Source: Ideonella_A intermedia_A
GTDB lineage: Bacteria; Pseudomonadota; Gammaproteobacteria; Burkholderiales; Burkholderiaceae_C
DNA: 64,000 bases
NCBI GenBank assembly: GCA_943370175.1
Contig: CALRPU020000010.1
Coordinates: 77,788 to 141,787, forward strand
Reading direction: 5' to 3'
Position numbers and translations under genes: made by a program
Shown here: positions 8,559 through 16,977 of the stretch, in pieces
Position numbering within the stretch: position 1 is the first letter of the stretch
How the letters are laid out: each line of letters opens with the position of its first letter
The notes under the pieces: model-generated
Told to the model about the DNA's origin: nothing
The model's input: the letters and a program-made list of their open reading frames with translations, nothing else
Database searches by the model: none

Positions 8559-8659
8559 TCCCGTGTCAGCGAAAGCGCGTTCATGGTTCACCAGCGGTCA
8601 CCGCAAGGCCGACCCCCAGCGCTCTTTCTCTGGCACTCATTTTTGGATTGAGATTTCCC

Positions 8660-9058
8660 ATGCTGTTGCACACGTTCCTGAAAGCGTCCCTGGTTCTGGC
8701 TGCGGCCGGACTGACCGTGTCCCACGCCGCCGCGCAGGACAAGCTCTACACCGTCCAAGAGGGCTACAAGGTCGACGCGAACACCATGAAAGGCTTTCGC
8801 ACCTGGCGCGCCGCGGCCTGCGACCGTTGTCACGGCGCCAACCAGGAAGGCATGGTCGGCCCCTCGCTCGTGGCGAGCCTGAAGACCTTGACCAAGGACG
8901 AATTCGTCAAGGTGGTCAAGGAAGGTCGCCTGGACAAGGGCATGCAAAGCTTTGGCACCAGCCCCCAGGTGATGGAGAACATGGACGCGCTGTACGCCTA
9001 CCTGAAGGGCCGCTCCGACGGCGCCATCACCCGCGCCAAGGTGGAAGAGATCAAATGA
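8660..9058 (+). CDS. xoxG: Periplasmic c-type cytochrome, probable XoxF electron acceptor XoxG
   Basis: A 132-residue monohaem cytochrome c exported to the periplasm. A signal peptide covers roughly residues 1-25 (ending SHAAAQ), the haem attachment site is CDRCH at residues 54-58, and Met95 or Met105 could supply the sixth iron ligand. Its place directly after xoxF and before xoxJ supports the role of primary electron acceptor for the methanol dehydrogenase. It is shorter than many cytochrome cL proteins (about 170-190 residues), so specificity for XoxF is inferred from synteny. The ATG at 8660 is chosen because it begins the signal peptide; no strong Shine-Dalgarno sequence is visible. Confidence 0.85.
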   Translation: MLLHTFLKASLVLAAAGLTVSHAAAQDKLYTVQEGYKVDANTMKGFRTWRAAACDRCHGANQEGMVGPSLVASLKTLTKDEFVKVVKEGRLDKGMQSFGTSPQVMENMDALYAYLKGRSDGAITRAKVEEIK

Positions 9059-9984
9059 CGCGCGTGCACCGGCCGGGGGGCGCAGTCATCCCTGGCGGCC
9101 GCGGGCAGGCCGACCGTCGTTGGGCCGTGGCGCTGGGCGCCGGCGTGGTGGTGGCGGGTCTGTTGACGGGTGTGACGCCGGCGAAGGCGCAGCAGGATGC
9201 CCCGGCCGAACGCAAGGCCCTGAAGGTCTGCCAGGACCCGAACAACCTGCCGTTCTCCAACACCAAGGGCGAGGGCATCGAGAACAAGATCGCCGAGGTG
9301 TTTGGCAAGGCGATGGGTCTGCCCGTCACGTACTACTCGTTCCCGCAGCGACTGGCCTTCATCCGCAACACCTTGCGCTTCAAGGTGCCCGGCTCGGATT
9401 ACCCCTGCGACATCGTCATGGGCGTGCCGGTGGGTTTCGACCAGGTGTCGGTCACCAAGCCGTACTACCGGTCGACCTATGCGATGGTCATCGCCAAGAC
9501 CGGTCCGCTGGCCAAGGTGACCACCATCGACGACCTGCTGAAGCTCGACCCGGCGGTGCTCAAGGCCCTGCGCATCGGCATCTACGACCGCTCGCCGGGC
9601 TCCGACTGGCTGGTCAAGCGCGGGTTGGTGGAGCAGGGCGTGCCCTACCAGACCATGAACGCCGACCCCGAGCAATACCCGGGCGACATCATCGAACGCG
9701 ACCTCGCGGCCGGCAAGCTGGACGCCGCCATCGTGTGGGGGCCGATCGGCGGGTTCTTTGCCAAGCGGGTCACCGCGCGTCCGCTGGCGGTGCTGCCGAT
9801 GAAGTCCGAGCCGGGCATCAAGTTCGACTTCCAGATGGCCATGGGCGTGCGCTATGGCGAGCGCGAATGGAAGCAGAAGATCGAGGACCTGCTGGTCAGT
9901 GAACGTCCCGCCATCCAGGCCATCCTGCGGGAGTACGGCGTGCCGCTGGTGGACGACGCTGGCAACGTGTTGCGGCCCGACTGA
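9055..9984 (+). CDS. xoxJ: XoxJ-type periplasmic solute-binding protein associated with quinoprotein dehydrogenase
   Basis: A 309-residue type-2 periplasmic binding protein of the family found next to PQQ dehydrogenases. After an Arg-rich N-terminus and a hydrophobic signal segment (about residues 26-46) come LKVCQDPNNLPFSNTKGEG, YYSFPQRLAFIRNTL and a CDIVMGVP block. XoxJ/MoxJ homologues are required for methanol dehydrogenase activity; a role in activating or inserting PQQ or metal into XoxF has been proposed rather than classical ABC transport, and no permease genes lie nearby. The ATG overlaps the xoxG stop by four bases (ATGA), so the two are co-translated. Confidence 0.9.
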   Translation: MTRVHRPGGAVIPGGRGQADRRWAVALGAGVVVAGLLTGVTPAKAQQDAPAERKALKVCQDPNNLPFSNTKGEGIENKIAEVFGKAMGLPVTYYSFPQRLAFIRNTLRFKVPGSDYPCDIVMGVPVGFDQVSVTKPYYRSTYAMVIAKTGPLAKVTTIDDLLKLDPAVLKALRIGIYDRSPGSDWLVKRGLVEQGVPYQTMNADPEQYPGDIIERDLAAGKLDAAIVWGPIGGFFAKRVTARPLAVLPMKSEPGIKFDFQMAMGVRYGEREWKQKIEDLLVSERPAIQAILREYGVPLVDDAGNVLRPD

Positions 9985-10023
9985 GCGAGCCCAGCCCCCT
10001 TTGCCTTTCACCCGAGGTCTGCA

Positions 10024-11058
10024 GTGAAGTTGCTGCTGGCGTTCGTCCTGTCTGCCCTGGGCCTGTTTCTGCCCGGCGCCGCGCGCGCGGCCACCCCTGC
10101 CACGATGGACCGCGCGGCCTTTGTCGCGTTGAGTTCCAGCGTGCTGAAGATCGAGGTGGTTCGCCAGCAGGGCGGCTATTCGCTGGGCTCCGGCGTGGTG
10201 GTCGCCCCCGAGCGTGTGGTGACCAACTGCCACGTCACCCGAGACGCCCGAACCATCACAGTGCTGCGCCACGGCCAGCGCTGGCCCGCGCAGGCGCAGT
10301 CGGTGGACGCGCGCCATGACCTGTGCCTGCTCGATGTGCCTGGCATCCGCGACGGCGTGGTACCGCGCGGCAGCAGCGCCAGCCTGTTGACCACGCAGGC
10401 GGTGCACGCCATCGGCTACACCGGCGGCATGGGCATCCAGAGCAGCGAGGGCGAAGTGGTGGCGCTGCACACGATGGACGACGCCAACGTGGTTCAGAGC
10501 ACCAACTGGTTCAGCTCCGGCGCCAGTGGCGGTGGCCTGTTCGACGACGAACTGAAGCTGGTCGGCATCCTGACCTTCCGGATGCGTGGCGGCGAGGCGC
10601 ATTATTTTTCGGCGCCGGTCGACTGGGTTGCGCCGATGTTGGCCGCCGACGCCGCGTTCCGACCGGTCGCGCCCCTGGCCGCGGCGGAACTGGCCTTCTG
10701 GCAGCAGCCGCTGGACGCGCAGCCGGAGTTTCTGCAGGCCGCCACGCTCAGCCGAGACCGCCAGTGGCCCCAGCTCAAGGCCCTGGCGCAACGCTGGCTG
10801 GGCAAGGCCCAGCGCGAGCCGCAGGCCTGGTTCGCGCAGGGCCAGGCCGACGAGGGGCTGGCCAGCACGCGGGAAGCCTTGCAGTCCTACGAACGCAGCG
10901 TCAAGCTGGAACCCCGTTTCGCCGCCGCCTGGCTGCGCCTGGGCCTGTTGCGGGCCCAGCTGGGCATGGCCGCCGCGGCCGGCGAGGCACTGGCCGTGCT
11001 GGAGACCCTCAACACCGATTTGGCGCGTCAATTGGCGCAAAGGCTGAACCGGCCCTGA
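10024..11058 (+). CDS. Secreted trypsin-like serine protease with C-terminal TPR-like region
   Basis: A 344-residue exported protein. Residues 1-23 form a signal peptide. The protease domain carries a complete S1-type triad: His70 (TNCHV), Asp99 (RHDLCLLD) and Ser168 (SSGASGGGLF). The C-terminal third (about 245-340) is Ala/Leu-rich and reads as tandem helical repeats like TPR, for example AWFAQGQADEGLASTREALQ. The gene uses a GTG start 39 bases after xoxJ and is on the same strand, so it is probably co-transcribed with the xox genes. No substrate is known; a maturation or quality-control role for periplasmic quinoprotein components is an inference from position. A DegP-type PDZ domain is not present. 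Confidence 0.78.
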   Translation: MKLLLAFVLSALGLFLPGAARAATPATMDRAAFVALSSSVLKIEVVRQQGGYSLGSGVVVAPERVVTNCHVTRDARTITVLRHGQRWPAQAQSVDARHDLCLLDVPGIRDGVVPRGSSASLLTTQAVHAIGYTGGMGIQSSEGEVVALHTMDDANVVQSTNWFSSGASGGGLFDDELKLVGILTFRMRGGEAHYFSAPVDWVAPMLAADAAFRPVAPLAAAELAFWQQPLDAQPEFLQAATLSRDRQWPQLKALAQRWLGKAQREPQAWFAQGQADEGLASTREALQSYERSVKLEPRFAAAWLRLGLLRAQLGMAAAAGEALAVLETLNTDLARQLAQRLNRP

Positions 11059-11115
11059 GCCTTGCGCGCGCAGGGCCTGCGCGGCTGGTCGCTCACTCAC
11101 CCCACCGGACTCCCG

Positions 11116-11877
11116 ATGACCCTGAACCTTCCTTTCGCGATCGGCCGCGCCTTGGCAATGAGCGCGGCGTTGTGCGCCGGTGCCGTTGCCCAGGCCCAGC
11201 CCCAGGCGGCGCCCCCGCCGGGCACCGACCTGCCCGGCCAGAACGTGCAGAACAAGCAGGACTACTCCGCGGCCGAGCGGCTGCTGTTCATGGGCGACGC
11301 GATGACGCGGTTGAAAGCGCCCACGACCCTGAGCTACAGCTTTCGCAAGTCAGGCACCCTCGAAGAGTCCTTCGAGGACAAAGTCAGCATCCGCTACTTC
11401 AAGCCGGGCAAGGGCAAGTGCTGCTCGGTGAGCGGCCAGTTTCTCAGCGGCGCCCGCAAAGTGGAGTTGCCGGAGGTGGAGGGTGCCGAAGCCAACCCGG
11501 TGCTGCTGTACTTCCTGGAACACGACGTCCGTGAGATGCAGCGCTTGACCAAGGGCGCACCGAATTACTACCGCAAGCGCATCCGGCTCGCGGCCTATGA
11601 ATCGGCCCGCATCAGTGAGGTGCAGCTGAGCTACAAGGGCAAGTCGGTCAAGGGACAGCAGGTCGAGCTCCAGCCCTACGAGGGCGACCCGGCGCGCAGC
11701 CGCTTCGAAAAGCACGCCCGCAAGACCTACCAGTTCCTGCTGTCCGATGCCGTCCCCGGTGGCGTCTTTGGCCTGCGCACCGTGATGCGCGCCGAAGCCG
11801 CCGATGCCCCGCCCATGATCGTCGAGGAACTGTTCATCGACGGCGCCGACGCGCCCAAGAACAGCGCTGCGAGCTGA
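11116..11877 (+). CDS. Secreted protein of unknown function in the xox cluster
   Basis: A 253-residue exported protein that I cannot assign to a named family with confidence. A signal peptide spans about residues 1-27 (ending AVAQAQ). The mature part begins with a Pro/Gln-rich linker and then shows beta-rich sequence (ALSYSF-type strands, VSIRYFKPGKGKCC, VELQPYEGDPARSRFEKHARKTY), and two adjacent cysteines in GKCCSV near residue 96. The end (VMRAEAADAPPMIVEELFIDGAD) suggests a beta-barrel or lipocalin-like carrier fold, but this is only an impression. It lies between the protease gene and another small secreted protein, all in the same direction as xoxFGJ. Confidence 0.7.
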   Translation: MTLNLPFAIGRALAMSAALCAGAVAQAQPQAAPPPGTDLPGQNVQNKQDYSAAERLLFMGDAMTRLKAPTTLSYSFRKSGTLEESFEDKVSIRYFKPGKGKCCSVSGQFLSGARKVELPEVEGAEANPVLLYFLEHDVREMQRLTKGAPNYYRKRIRLAAYESARISEVQLSYKGKSVKGQQVELQPYEGDPARSRFEKHARKTYQFLLSDAVPGGVFGLRTVMRAEAADAPPMIVEELFIDGADAPKNSAAS

Positions 11878-11890
11878 TCGGAGAACCGCC

Positions 11891-12292
11891 ATGCCCTTGC
11901 CCAAGCTGATTCCATCCCGCTTTGCCATCGCCCTGCGCACCGCGGTGCTGCTGGCCGCCAGCGCGTGTGCTGCCAGCGCGCACGCCGACCTGCCGGCCCA
12001 CAACTACCCGACCATCGACCGCGTTCGCTTCGTCATGGAATGCATGCGCGACCACCCAGGCTCGGCCTACGAGATGACCAACAAGTGCTCGTGCGCCTTG
12101 GACCGCATCGCCGACAAGATGACCTACGACGAGTACGTCATGGGTTCGACTGCCCTGAACGCGAACAGCATCGGCGGTGAGCGGGGGTCCTACATCCGCG
12201 ACGCCGAGTCCTTGCAAAACGAGATCAAGCGCTACCGGTCCTTGTTGAGCGACAGCAAGAAAGCCTGCTTCATCAATTCCGCCCCACGCTGA
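11891..12292 (+). CDS. Small secreted cysteine-containing protein of unknown function in the xox cluster
   Basis: A 133-residue exported protein. The signal peptide is about residues 1-33 (ASACAASAHA). The mature part of ~100 residues has cysteines in MECMRD, NKCSCALD and KKACFIN, which could form two disulfides. Aromatic and charged residues dominate the rest. No named domain is recognised. It is 13 bases downstream of the previous secreted-protein gene and its stop abuts the ATG of the MBL-fold relay gene with no gap, so all three are likely made together. An RBS, GGAGA, precedes the start. A role in periplasmic quinoprotein function is inferred from position alone. Confidence 0.72.
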   Translation: MPLPKLIPSRFAIALRTAVLLAASACAASAHADLPAHNYPTIDRVRFVMECMRDHPGSAYEMTNKCSCALDRIADKMTYDEYVMGSTALNANSIGGERGSYIRDAESLQNEIKRYRSLLSDSKKACFINSAPR

Positions 12293-13342
12293 ATGCGGCG
12301 TGCCATGCGGCTGCCCATGCGGCTGCGCAGGCGCTTGCTGGCGGCTTGGGGCGTTGCCACGCGCCTGGGCCGGCCGACCTGGGCGCTGTCGGCTGCCTTG
12401 GCCCTGAGTTGGGCTGCGCTGTGCGCTGACGCGGTGGCGGGCCAAGGGCTTGCCGCAGTTGATTCGCCAGCGCCCCTGGCGCTGGCCCTGATCGCGCCCG
12501 GCGTGTACCTGCACCAGGGCCCGGTGGCCGAATGGGCCGAGGCCGCCCGGGACGACGTGGCCAACCTGGGGGTCGTGGTGGGCGAGCACTGCGTGGCCGT
12601 GATCGACAGCGGTGGCAGCCCGGCCATGGGTCAGCGCTTGCGCGCGGCATTGCGCCGGCTGACGCCGCTGCCGGTGTGCCACGTGATCACCACCCATGCC
12701 CACCCGGACCACCTGTTCGGCCGAGCGGCCTTCCGCGGCAGCGGCCCCGACGGCGCCGACCCGGCGTTCGTCGTGCATGCCCGCTTTGACGCCGCGTTGG
12801 CGGCCCGCGCCCCGCGCTTTCTGACCCGCCTGCAGCAGCAGATCGACCCGGCGGCCACGGCCGATGCCCTGCTGCTGCCCGCAAGCACCCCCGTGGCCGA
12901 CCAGCGACGCATCGACCTGGGCGGCCGCAGCCTGTTGATTCAAGCGTGGCCCACGGCCCACACCGACAACGACCTCAGCGTGCTGGACGAGGCCACCGGC
13001 ACCGCCTTCCTGGGTGACCTGTGGTTCGTTGGCCACCTGCCCGTGGTCGATGGTTCGCTGCGCGGCTGGGTGAGCGCGATGGACCGGCTCGCGGCCCAGG
13101 GCCTCCGGCTGGCCGTGCCCGGCCACGGGGCGCCGTCGAGCGCCTGGCCCGCGGCCGCTTCGGCCCAGCAGGCTTACCTGCGGCGCCTGCTGGCCGAGAC
13201 GCGCGCCGCCCTGAAGCGCGGCTGGACCCTGCGCCAGACCGTGGAGGCCATCGCGCTGACCGAGCCGGGGTGGCAGCTGGGCGAGGCCTTCCACCGCCGC
13301 AACGTCACCGCGGCCTACGCCGAACTGGAGTGGGAGGACTGA
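12293..13342 (+). CDS. Quinoprotein relay system zinc metallohydrolase 2 (SoxH-related MBL fold)
   Basis: A 349-residue exported metallo-beta-lactamase-fold protein. An Arg-rich n-region and hydrophobic segment (about 1-50) form the export signal. The metal site is complete: THAHPDH gives His135, His137, Asp139 and His140, and further ligands are in the WPTAHTDND segment, FLGDLWF and VPGHGAPSS. This matches the SoxH-related 'quinoprotein relay system zinc metallohydrolase 2' family found near PQQ dehydrogenases. The substrate is not known; glyoxalase II-like thioester hydrolysis is an attractive guess. Its start directly follows the preceding stop, and its last 28 bases overlap the converging mxaL gene. 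Confidence 0.85.
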   Translation: MRRAMRLPMRLRRRLLAAWGVATRLGRPTWALSAALALSWAALCADAVAGQGLAAVDSPAPLALALIAPGVYLHQGPVAEWAEAARDDVANLGVVVGEHCVAVIDSGGSPAMGQRLRAALRRLTPLPVCHVITTHAHPDHLFGRAAFRGSGPDGADPAFVVHARFDAALAARAPRFLTRLQQQIDPAATADALLLPASTPVADQRRIDLGGRSLLIQAWPTAHTDNDLSVLDEATGTAFLGDLWFVGHLPVVDGSLRGWVSAMDRLAAQGLRLAVPGHGAPSSAWPAAASAQQAYLRRLLAETRAALKRGWTLRQTVEAIALTEPGWQLGEAFHRRNVTAAYAELEWED

Positions 13343-14346
13343 CGCCGCAGCGCGCGCCGCCCGGCGGCGGCCATCGCGGCCAGGGGCTCGACCAGCAACA
13401 GCAGCAGGGCCAGGCCAGCGAGCAGGGGCCGCACGTCCAGGTGAGCCGCCAGCGGCTTGGCCAGGGTCGGCGACATCAGCGCCGTGTTCAATCCGGCGGC
13501 GTCTTGCAGGTGCAGGTAGGCCAGGCCGGTGTCCTTGGCCAGGATGCGCAGGTAGGCCTCGCGCAGGGCCGACAGGTGCTCGCTGCCTGGCGTGGCCCCG
13601 GGCAGGCCGGCGACCGGGCCGCTGTCGTCCTCGACCATGCGCTCGCCGCCCAGGCTGCCGCCGCGGCCCTGGCTGCGCGGGTCGGTCTGCATGACCTCGT
13701 CGGCCCGCCAGACGCCCATCGGCCGGCCGCTGGGATCGACCTTCGGGATCGGCGAGGGCGTGAGTTCGCCCACCCCGACGATCAGCCCGCTGACCTCGCC
13801 CGCCTTGCCGTTGAATTGGGGTCGGTGCCGCGGGTTGACCGGCGGTGCTTCCTGGCCGTCCGTGACGAAGACCAGCGATGGCGACTCGGGCAGTGCCTTC
13901 GCGATGCCGATGCCGCTGAAGATGCCCTTGGCGATCTCGCTGTTGCCGGTCCAGGCCATGCGGCCGTCGATGTGGTCGAGCGTGCTGCGCAGCTCGCTGA
14001 GGTTGGCGCACACCTCGACGGGCGCGAACAGCAGGAAGGAGCGGTACTCGGTGAACAGCCCCCAGCCCACTTTCGACCCGCACGGCAGGGCCAGCAAGGC
14101 GTCGCGCAGCAGCTGCTTGGCCAGGCCCAGGCGTGAGATCGGCTTGCCCTGCCACTGCTGGTCGGCCACGCCCATGCTCTGGGTCACGTCCAGCACGATC
14201 ACATGGTCGACCAGGGGCCGCGGCATGGGCCAGCGCGGCTGGAACAGGCAGGCCAGCAGCAGCGCGGCGGCGGCCATCAGGCGCAGGCGCTGGGCCGGCG
14301 GGCGCCAGCCGGGCAGCGTCCGTTGTGCGGACCGGCCGACCGTCAT
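13315..14346 (-). CDS. mxaL: MxaL-type VWA-domain protein
   Basis: A 343-residue membrane protein with an N-terminal hydrophobic segment (about 23-35), a von Willebrand factor A domain whose metal site begins VLDVTQSM (Asp53, Thr55, Ser57) and continues with VFVTDGQEA, and a C-terminal hydrophobic helix (about 308-322). It matches MxaL in order and type: last of the mxaRSACKL genes that, in calcium-using methylotrophs, are required to insert metal into methanol dehydrogenase. The metal-ion motif is DxTxS rather than the usual DxSxS. The ATG overlaps the stop of mxaK by four bases. The 3' end overlaps the converging MBL gene by 28 bases. Confidence 0.88.
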   Translation of the reverse strand: MTVGRSAQRTLPGWRPPAQRLRLMAAAALLLACLFQPRWPMPRPLVDHVIVLDVTQSMGVADQQWQGKPISRLGLAKQLLRDALLALPCGSKVGWGLFTEYRSFLLFAPVEVCANLSELRSTLDHIDGRMAWTGNSEIAKGIFSGIGIAKALPESPSLVFVTDGQEAPPVNPRHRPQFNGKAGEVSGLIVGVGELTPSPIPKVDPSGRPMGVWRADEVMQTDPRSQGRGGSLGGERMVEDDSGPVAGLPGATPGSEHLSALREAYLRILAKDTGLAYLHLQDAAGLNTALMSPTLAKPLAAHLDVRPLLAGLALLLLLVEPLAAMAAAGRRALRRQSSHSSSA

Positions 14347-14900
14347 GGCAGGCCGGGCGACACGCCGCGCATCGTGGTGGCGGCGCGCTCGGCCGCCTCG
14401 GGGGTGCCCCCGGGGTCCTGGTCCTGGTCGTCGGGGTCGGGCAACAGGCGCTGAGCCCGCTCCAGGTTGTAGCGGGCGTCCCAGTGCCCGGGGTGCTCGC
14501 GCAGCACCTCGCGGTAGATCTCCTTGGCCAGCTCGATCAACGGGATGGCCTGGCCGGGCTGCTGCCCGCTGCGCAAGTCGGTGGCCTGCTGCAACAGCAC
14601 CGTGGCGGCGTTGTAGCGGGCCGCCTGACCCAGCCGGGCGTCACCCTGAAGCGCGCGGTAAAGCTTCAGCGCCGGCTCGAGCTGCCCGTCCGCGGCCAGC
14701 GCGTGGGCGTGGGCAAAGCGCAGGGCGGGCGGTTGGTCGTCCAGCGCGGCCACGCGCTCAGGGGGCAGGGCAGGCGCTGCGATCAGCGCATTCAGCGCGC
14801 GGGCGCGCTGCAGCTGCACCGCATCCCAGCCGGCCAGGGCCCCCAGCACGGCCAGCGCCCCCAGCACCGCGCGGGTGCGACCACGGGTGGCCAGGGTCAT
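14343..14900 (-). CDS. mxaK: MxaK-like protein with a helical-repeat region
   Basis: A 185-residue protein with one N-terminal membrane anchor (about residues 10-24) and an alpha-helical periplasmic part resembling a tetratricopeptide pair: LEPALKLYRALQGDARLGQAARYNAATVL and the WDARYNLERAQRLLPD segment. The acidic tail (DPDDQDQDPGG) is low-complexity. MxaK proteins are poorly conserved; the assignment rests on size, topology and its place between mxaC and mxaL, both joined by 4-base ATGA overlaps. In known systems MxaK works with MxaA and MxaL in metal insertion into methanol dehydrogenase. Confidence 0.8.
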   Translation of the reverse strand: MTLATRGRTRAVLGALAVLGALAGWDAVQLQRARALNALIAAPALPPERVAALDDQPPALRFAHAHALAADGQLEPALKLYRALQGDARLGQAARYNAATVLLQQATDLRSGQQPGQAIPLIELAKEIYREVLREHPGHWDARYNLERAQRLLPDPDDQDQDPGGTPEAAERAATTMRGVSPGLP

Positions 14901-15955
14901 CGGCGCAGCTCCAGCAGGTTGGCCGCCAGCAGCAGCAGCACGCAGGCCAGGGCCAGGCCGTAACCCCAGGCGGCCAGTTCGCGGCGAGGCACGGTGTCGG
15001 TGTAGGTGATGGGCAGGTTCTCCAGTCGGTTCACGTCGTCGATGGCGGTCTTCAGGGCCTCGGTGTTCTCGGCCTCGTAGGCCCGGTAGGGCACGCCCAG
15101 CGATTGGAAGTAGCGGTGCAGGAAATACTCGGGCACGGTGTCGCGTTGCGCCGGGGCGTCGCTGGCGTCGGCCATCAAGCCGGGGCTGGAGGAGCTGCGG
15201 ATGTAGATCCAGTACAGCGACACGCGGTGGCGCTTGACCAGCCGCGCCACACGCTCCTGCACGTCGGGGTCGATGTGGTCGCCGCCATCGGACACCAGCA
15301 TGACGATGCGGCTGCCGGTGTAGGGGCGGCCCTCGAAGGTGTCCAGCGCCGACTGCAGCGCCAGGCCGATGTCGGTTTCCGACAAGCCGCGGCCGATGTT
15401 GCCGGCGGTGATCGCGGCCTGGATGACCTCGGCCTTCTGCGTGAAATCGAGGATGCGCATGGGCAAGGTGCTGAAGGCCACCATCGCGAAGCGGTCGGCC
15501 GGGCGTTTGGCTGCGAACTCCCCCAGCAGCTGCCGCGCAACCTGGCCTTTGGAGTTCTGGTTGCGGCGCTGTTGCAGGCTCAGGTAGTAGGTCAGCGCCT
15601 CGGGCCCCGTGCCTTTGGGCGCGTCGGCCCGGCCGGCGCCGGCGAACCCTTGGTCCATGCTGCGGCTGCGGTCCAGCACCAGCACGATTTCCGCCCCAGT
15701 GCCCGTGCGCTCCACCAGGATTTCGGGCCGGTGCGGCCCGGCCAGCGCCAGCACCAGCGCGGCGCAGGCGATCACGGCGGCCGCGCGCAAGGCCGTGGCC
15801 AGTGCATCGGACACCGCGTCCGCGGGCAGCAGGCCCAGCCAGGAATGCGCCAGGCCGTCGGACCGGCGGGGCAGCAGGGGCAGCAGGGCGAGTGGCAACA
15901 GCAGCAGCACGGCCGGGTGCTCGAAGCCCAGCAGGCCGGCCCACGGCGTGATCAT
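14897..15955 (-). CDS. mxaC: MxaC-type VWA-domain membrane protein
   Basis: A 352-residue protein with two N-terminal membrane segments (about 15-29 and 56-73), a VWA domain with a complete metal site (DRSRS at residues 95-99, followed later by LVSDGGDHID), and a C-terminal membrane helix. This is the BatA/MxaC layout. In the Mxa system it is thought to form a complex with the MoxR-type ATPase and the other VWA protein to remodel the dehydrogenase during metal insertion. The ATG at 15953-15955 overlaps the mxaA stop by four bases. An upstream in-frame start would extend 12 residues into mxaA and is less likely. Confidence 0.9.
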   Translation of the reverse strand: MITPWAGLLGFEHPAVLLLLPLALLPLLPRRSDGLAHSWLGLLPADAVSDALATALRAAAVIACAALVLALAGPHRPEILVERTGTGAEIVLVLDRSRSMDQGFAGAGRADAPKGTGPEALTYYLSLQQRRNQNSKGQVARQLLGEFAAKRPADRFAMVAFSTLPMRILDFTQKAEVIQAAITAGNIGRGLSETDIGLALQSALDTFEGRPYTGSRIVMLVSDGGDHIDPDVQERVARLVKRHRVSLYWIYIRSSSSPGLMADASDAPAQRDTVPEYFLHRYFQSLGVPYRAYEAENTEALKTAIDDVNRLENLPITYTDTVPRRELAAWGYGLALACVLLLLAANLLELRR

Positions 15956-16977
15956 GCCGACCCCCGTTCGATGTCCCTTGCGTCGCGGCACAGGCGGCGA
16001 AGCCAGGCGAGGGTGTCGTCGCCGTGGGAGGTTGTGCGCGTGGCTGGGTCGGTGACCTGGAAGAACTGCGCCTGCGAGCGCTCGAAGAAGCTCACCAGCC
16101 GATCCCGCAAGGGCGCGAAGCGCGGCTGTGCTTGAAGAAAGTCGTCCAGCCCGTGGCCGAACACGACGCGGCCATGGCTGTCATTGAGCGCCTGGTGGAC
16201 GCTGCGAAAGGCCATGGCCTGGGCCTGGGGGTCGCCCGGCGGCAGCGCGGCCAGCACCGCCAGCGCCCGGCCGAACGGTCGGTGGCGGCGGCTCCACCAC
16301 GGCATCGCGCCGTGAACCCAGGCCAGGTACAGGGCCAGCGGCAGCGCCAGGGCGGCCCACCAGCGCAGGCGCTGCAGCGGTGCGCTGGTGTCGATCAGCG
16401 GTGGCGCGGCGGCGGGCCGCAATTCGCCCAGGCCGTTGCGGGGCGAGGCCTCCGCCGGCCCGAGCGGTGCCACGACCAGGGGCCAGGCGTCGATGCGCAG
16501 TTCCTCGGGCCGAGGTCCGCCGGTGAAGCGCAGCTTGATCGGTGGCAGCTCCAGCACCTTGACGTCGGCGGGTGCCACGAAGACCTGGTAGTCCAGCGTC
16601 AGCACGGCCTGCCGCGGCCCGGGTCCGCCCCAGCCGCGCCATCCAACCCCAACTCCCGGCGCCTGCCAACCCACACGGCGCAGCTCGAACGAGCGGCCAC
16701 GCCGCCCGGCCTCGGGCAGCGTGGATTCGTCCAGGACCCACCCGGCGGGCAGCGTCAGCGCGACGCGGCGCTGCACCACGTCGCCGGTGTGGTGGCCGAA
16801 GGCGCGGGGCTCGTCGACGCGCACCTGCACGCCATGGGGCGCGGTGGACTCGGTGGCCGGTGCCGCTGCGGCTGGTCCGACGGTGGCCATGACCAGCACC
16901 ACCACGGGTGTGGCGATGACGGCGAGCGCGACCGCGGCGGCCCGCGCAGCCCCCCGCAGGCGCGCCCTGCCGCTCAT
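15952..16977 (-). CDS. mxaA: MxaA-like periplasmic/membrane protein
   Basis: A 341-residue protein with an N-terminal export signal (about residues 5-34, ALAVIATPVVVLVMATVGPAAA), a beta-rich extracytoplasmic domain (VQVRVDEPRAFGHHTGDVV and YQVFVAPADVKVLELPPIKL), and a later membrane helix (WWAALALPLALYLAW). The cytoplasmic tail is helical. MxaA is required for calcium incorporation into methanol dehydrogenase in Methylobacterium. Identification depends on topology and on synteny between mxaS and mxaC; sequence conservation in this family is low. The ATG at 16975-16977 overlaps the mxaS stop; a long upstream open frame is only a shadow of mxaS. Confidence 0.85.
   Translation of the reverse strand: MSGRARLRGAARAAAVALAVIATPVVVLVMATVGPAAAAPATESTAPHGVQVRVDEPRAFGHHTGDVVQRRVALTLPAGWVLDESTLPEAGRRGRSFELRRVGWQAPGVGVGWRGWGGPGPRQAVLTLDYQVFVAPADVKVLELPPIKLRFTGGPRPEELRIDAWPLVVAPLGPAEASPRNGLGELRPAAAPPLIDTSAPLQRLRWWAALALPLALYLAWVHGAMPWWSRRHRPFGRALAVLAALPPGDPQAQAMAFRSVHQALNDSHGRVVFGHGLDDFLQAQPRFAPLRDRLVSFFERSQAQFFQVTDPATRTTSHGDDTLAWLRRLCRDARDIERGSA

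Noticed and set aside
8480..8659. N-terminal extension of xoxG or a small gene in the xoxF-xoxG gap
   Set aside because: The extension is unlike a signal peptide and overlaps strong stem-loops; the true start has a good signal at 8660.
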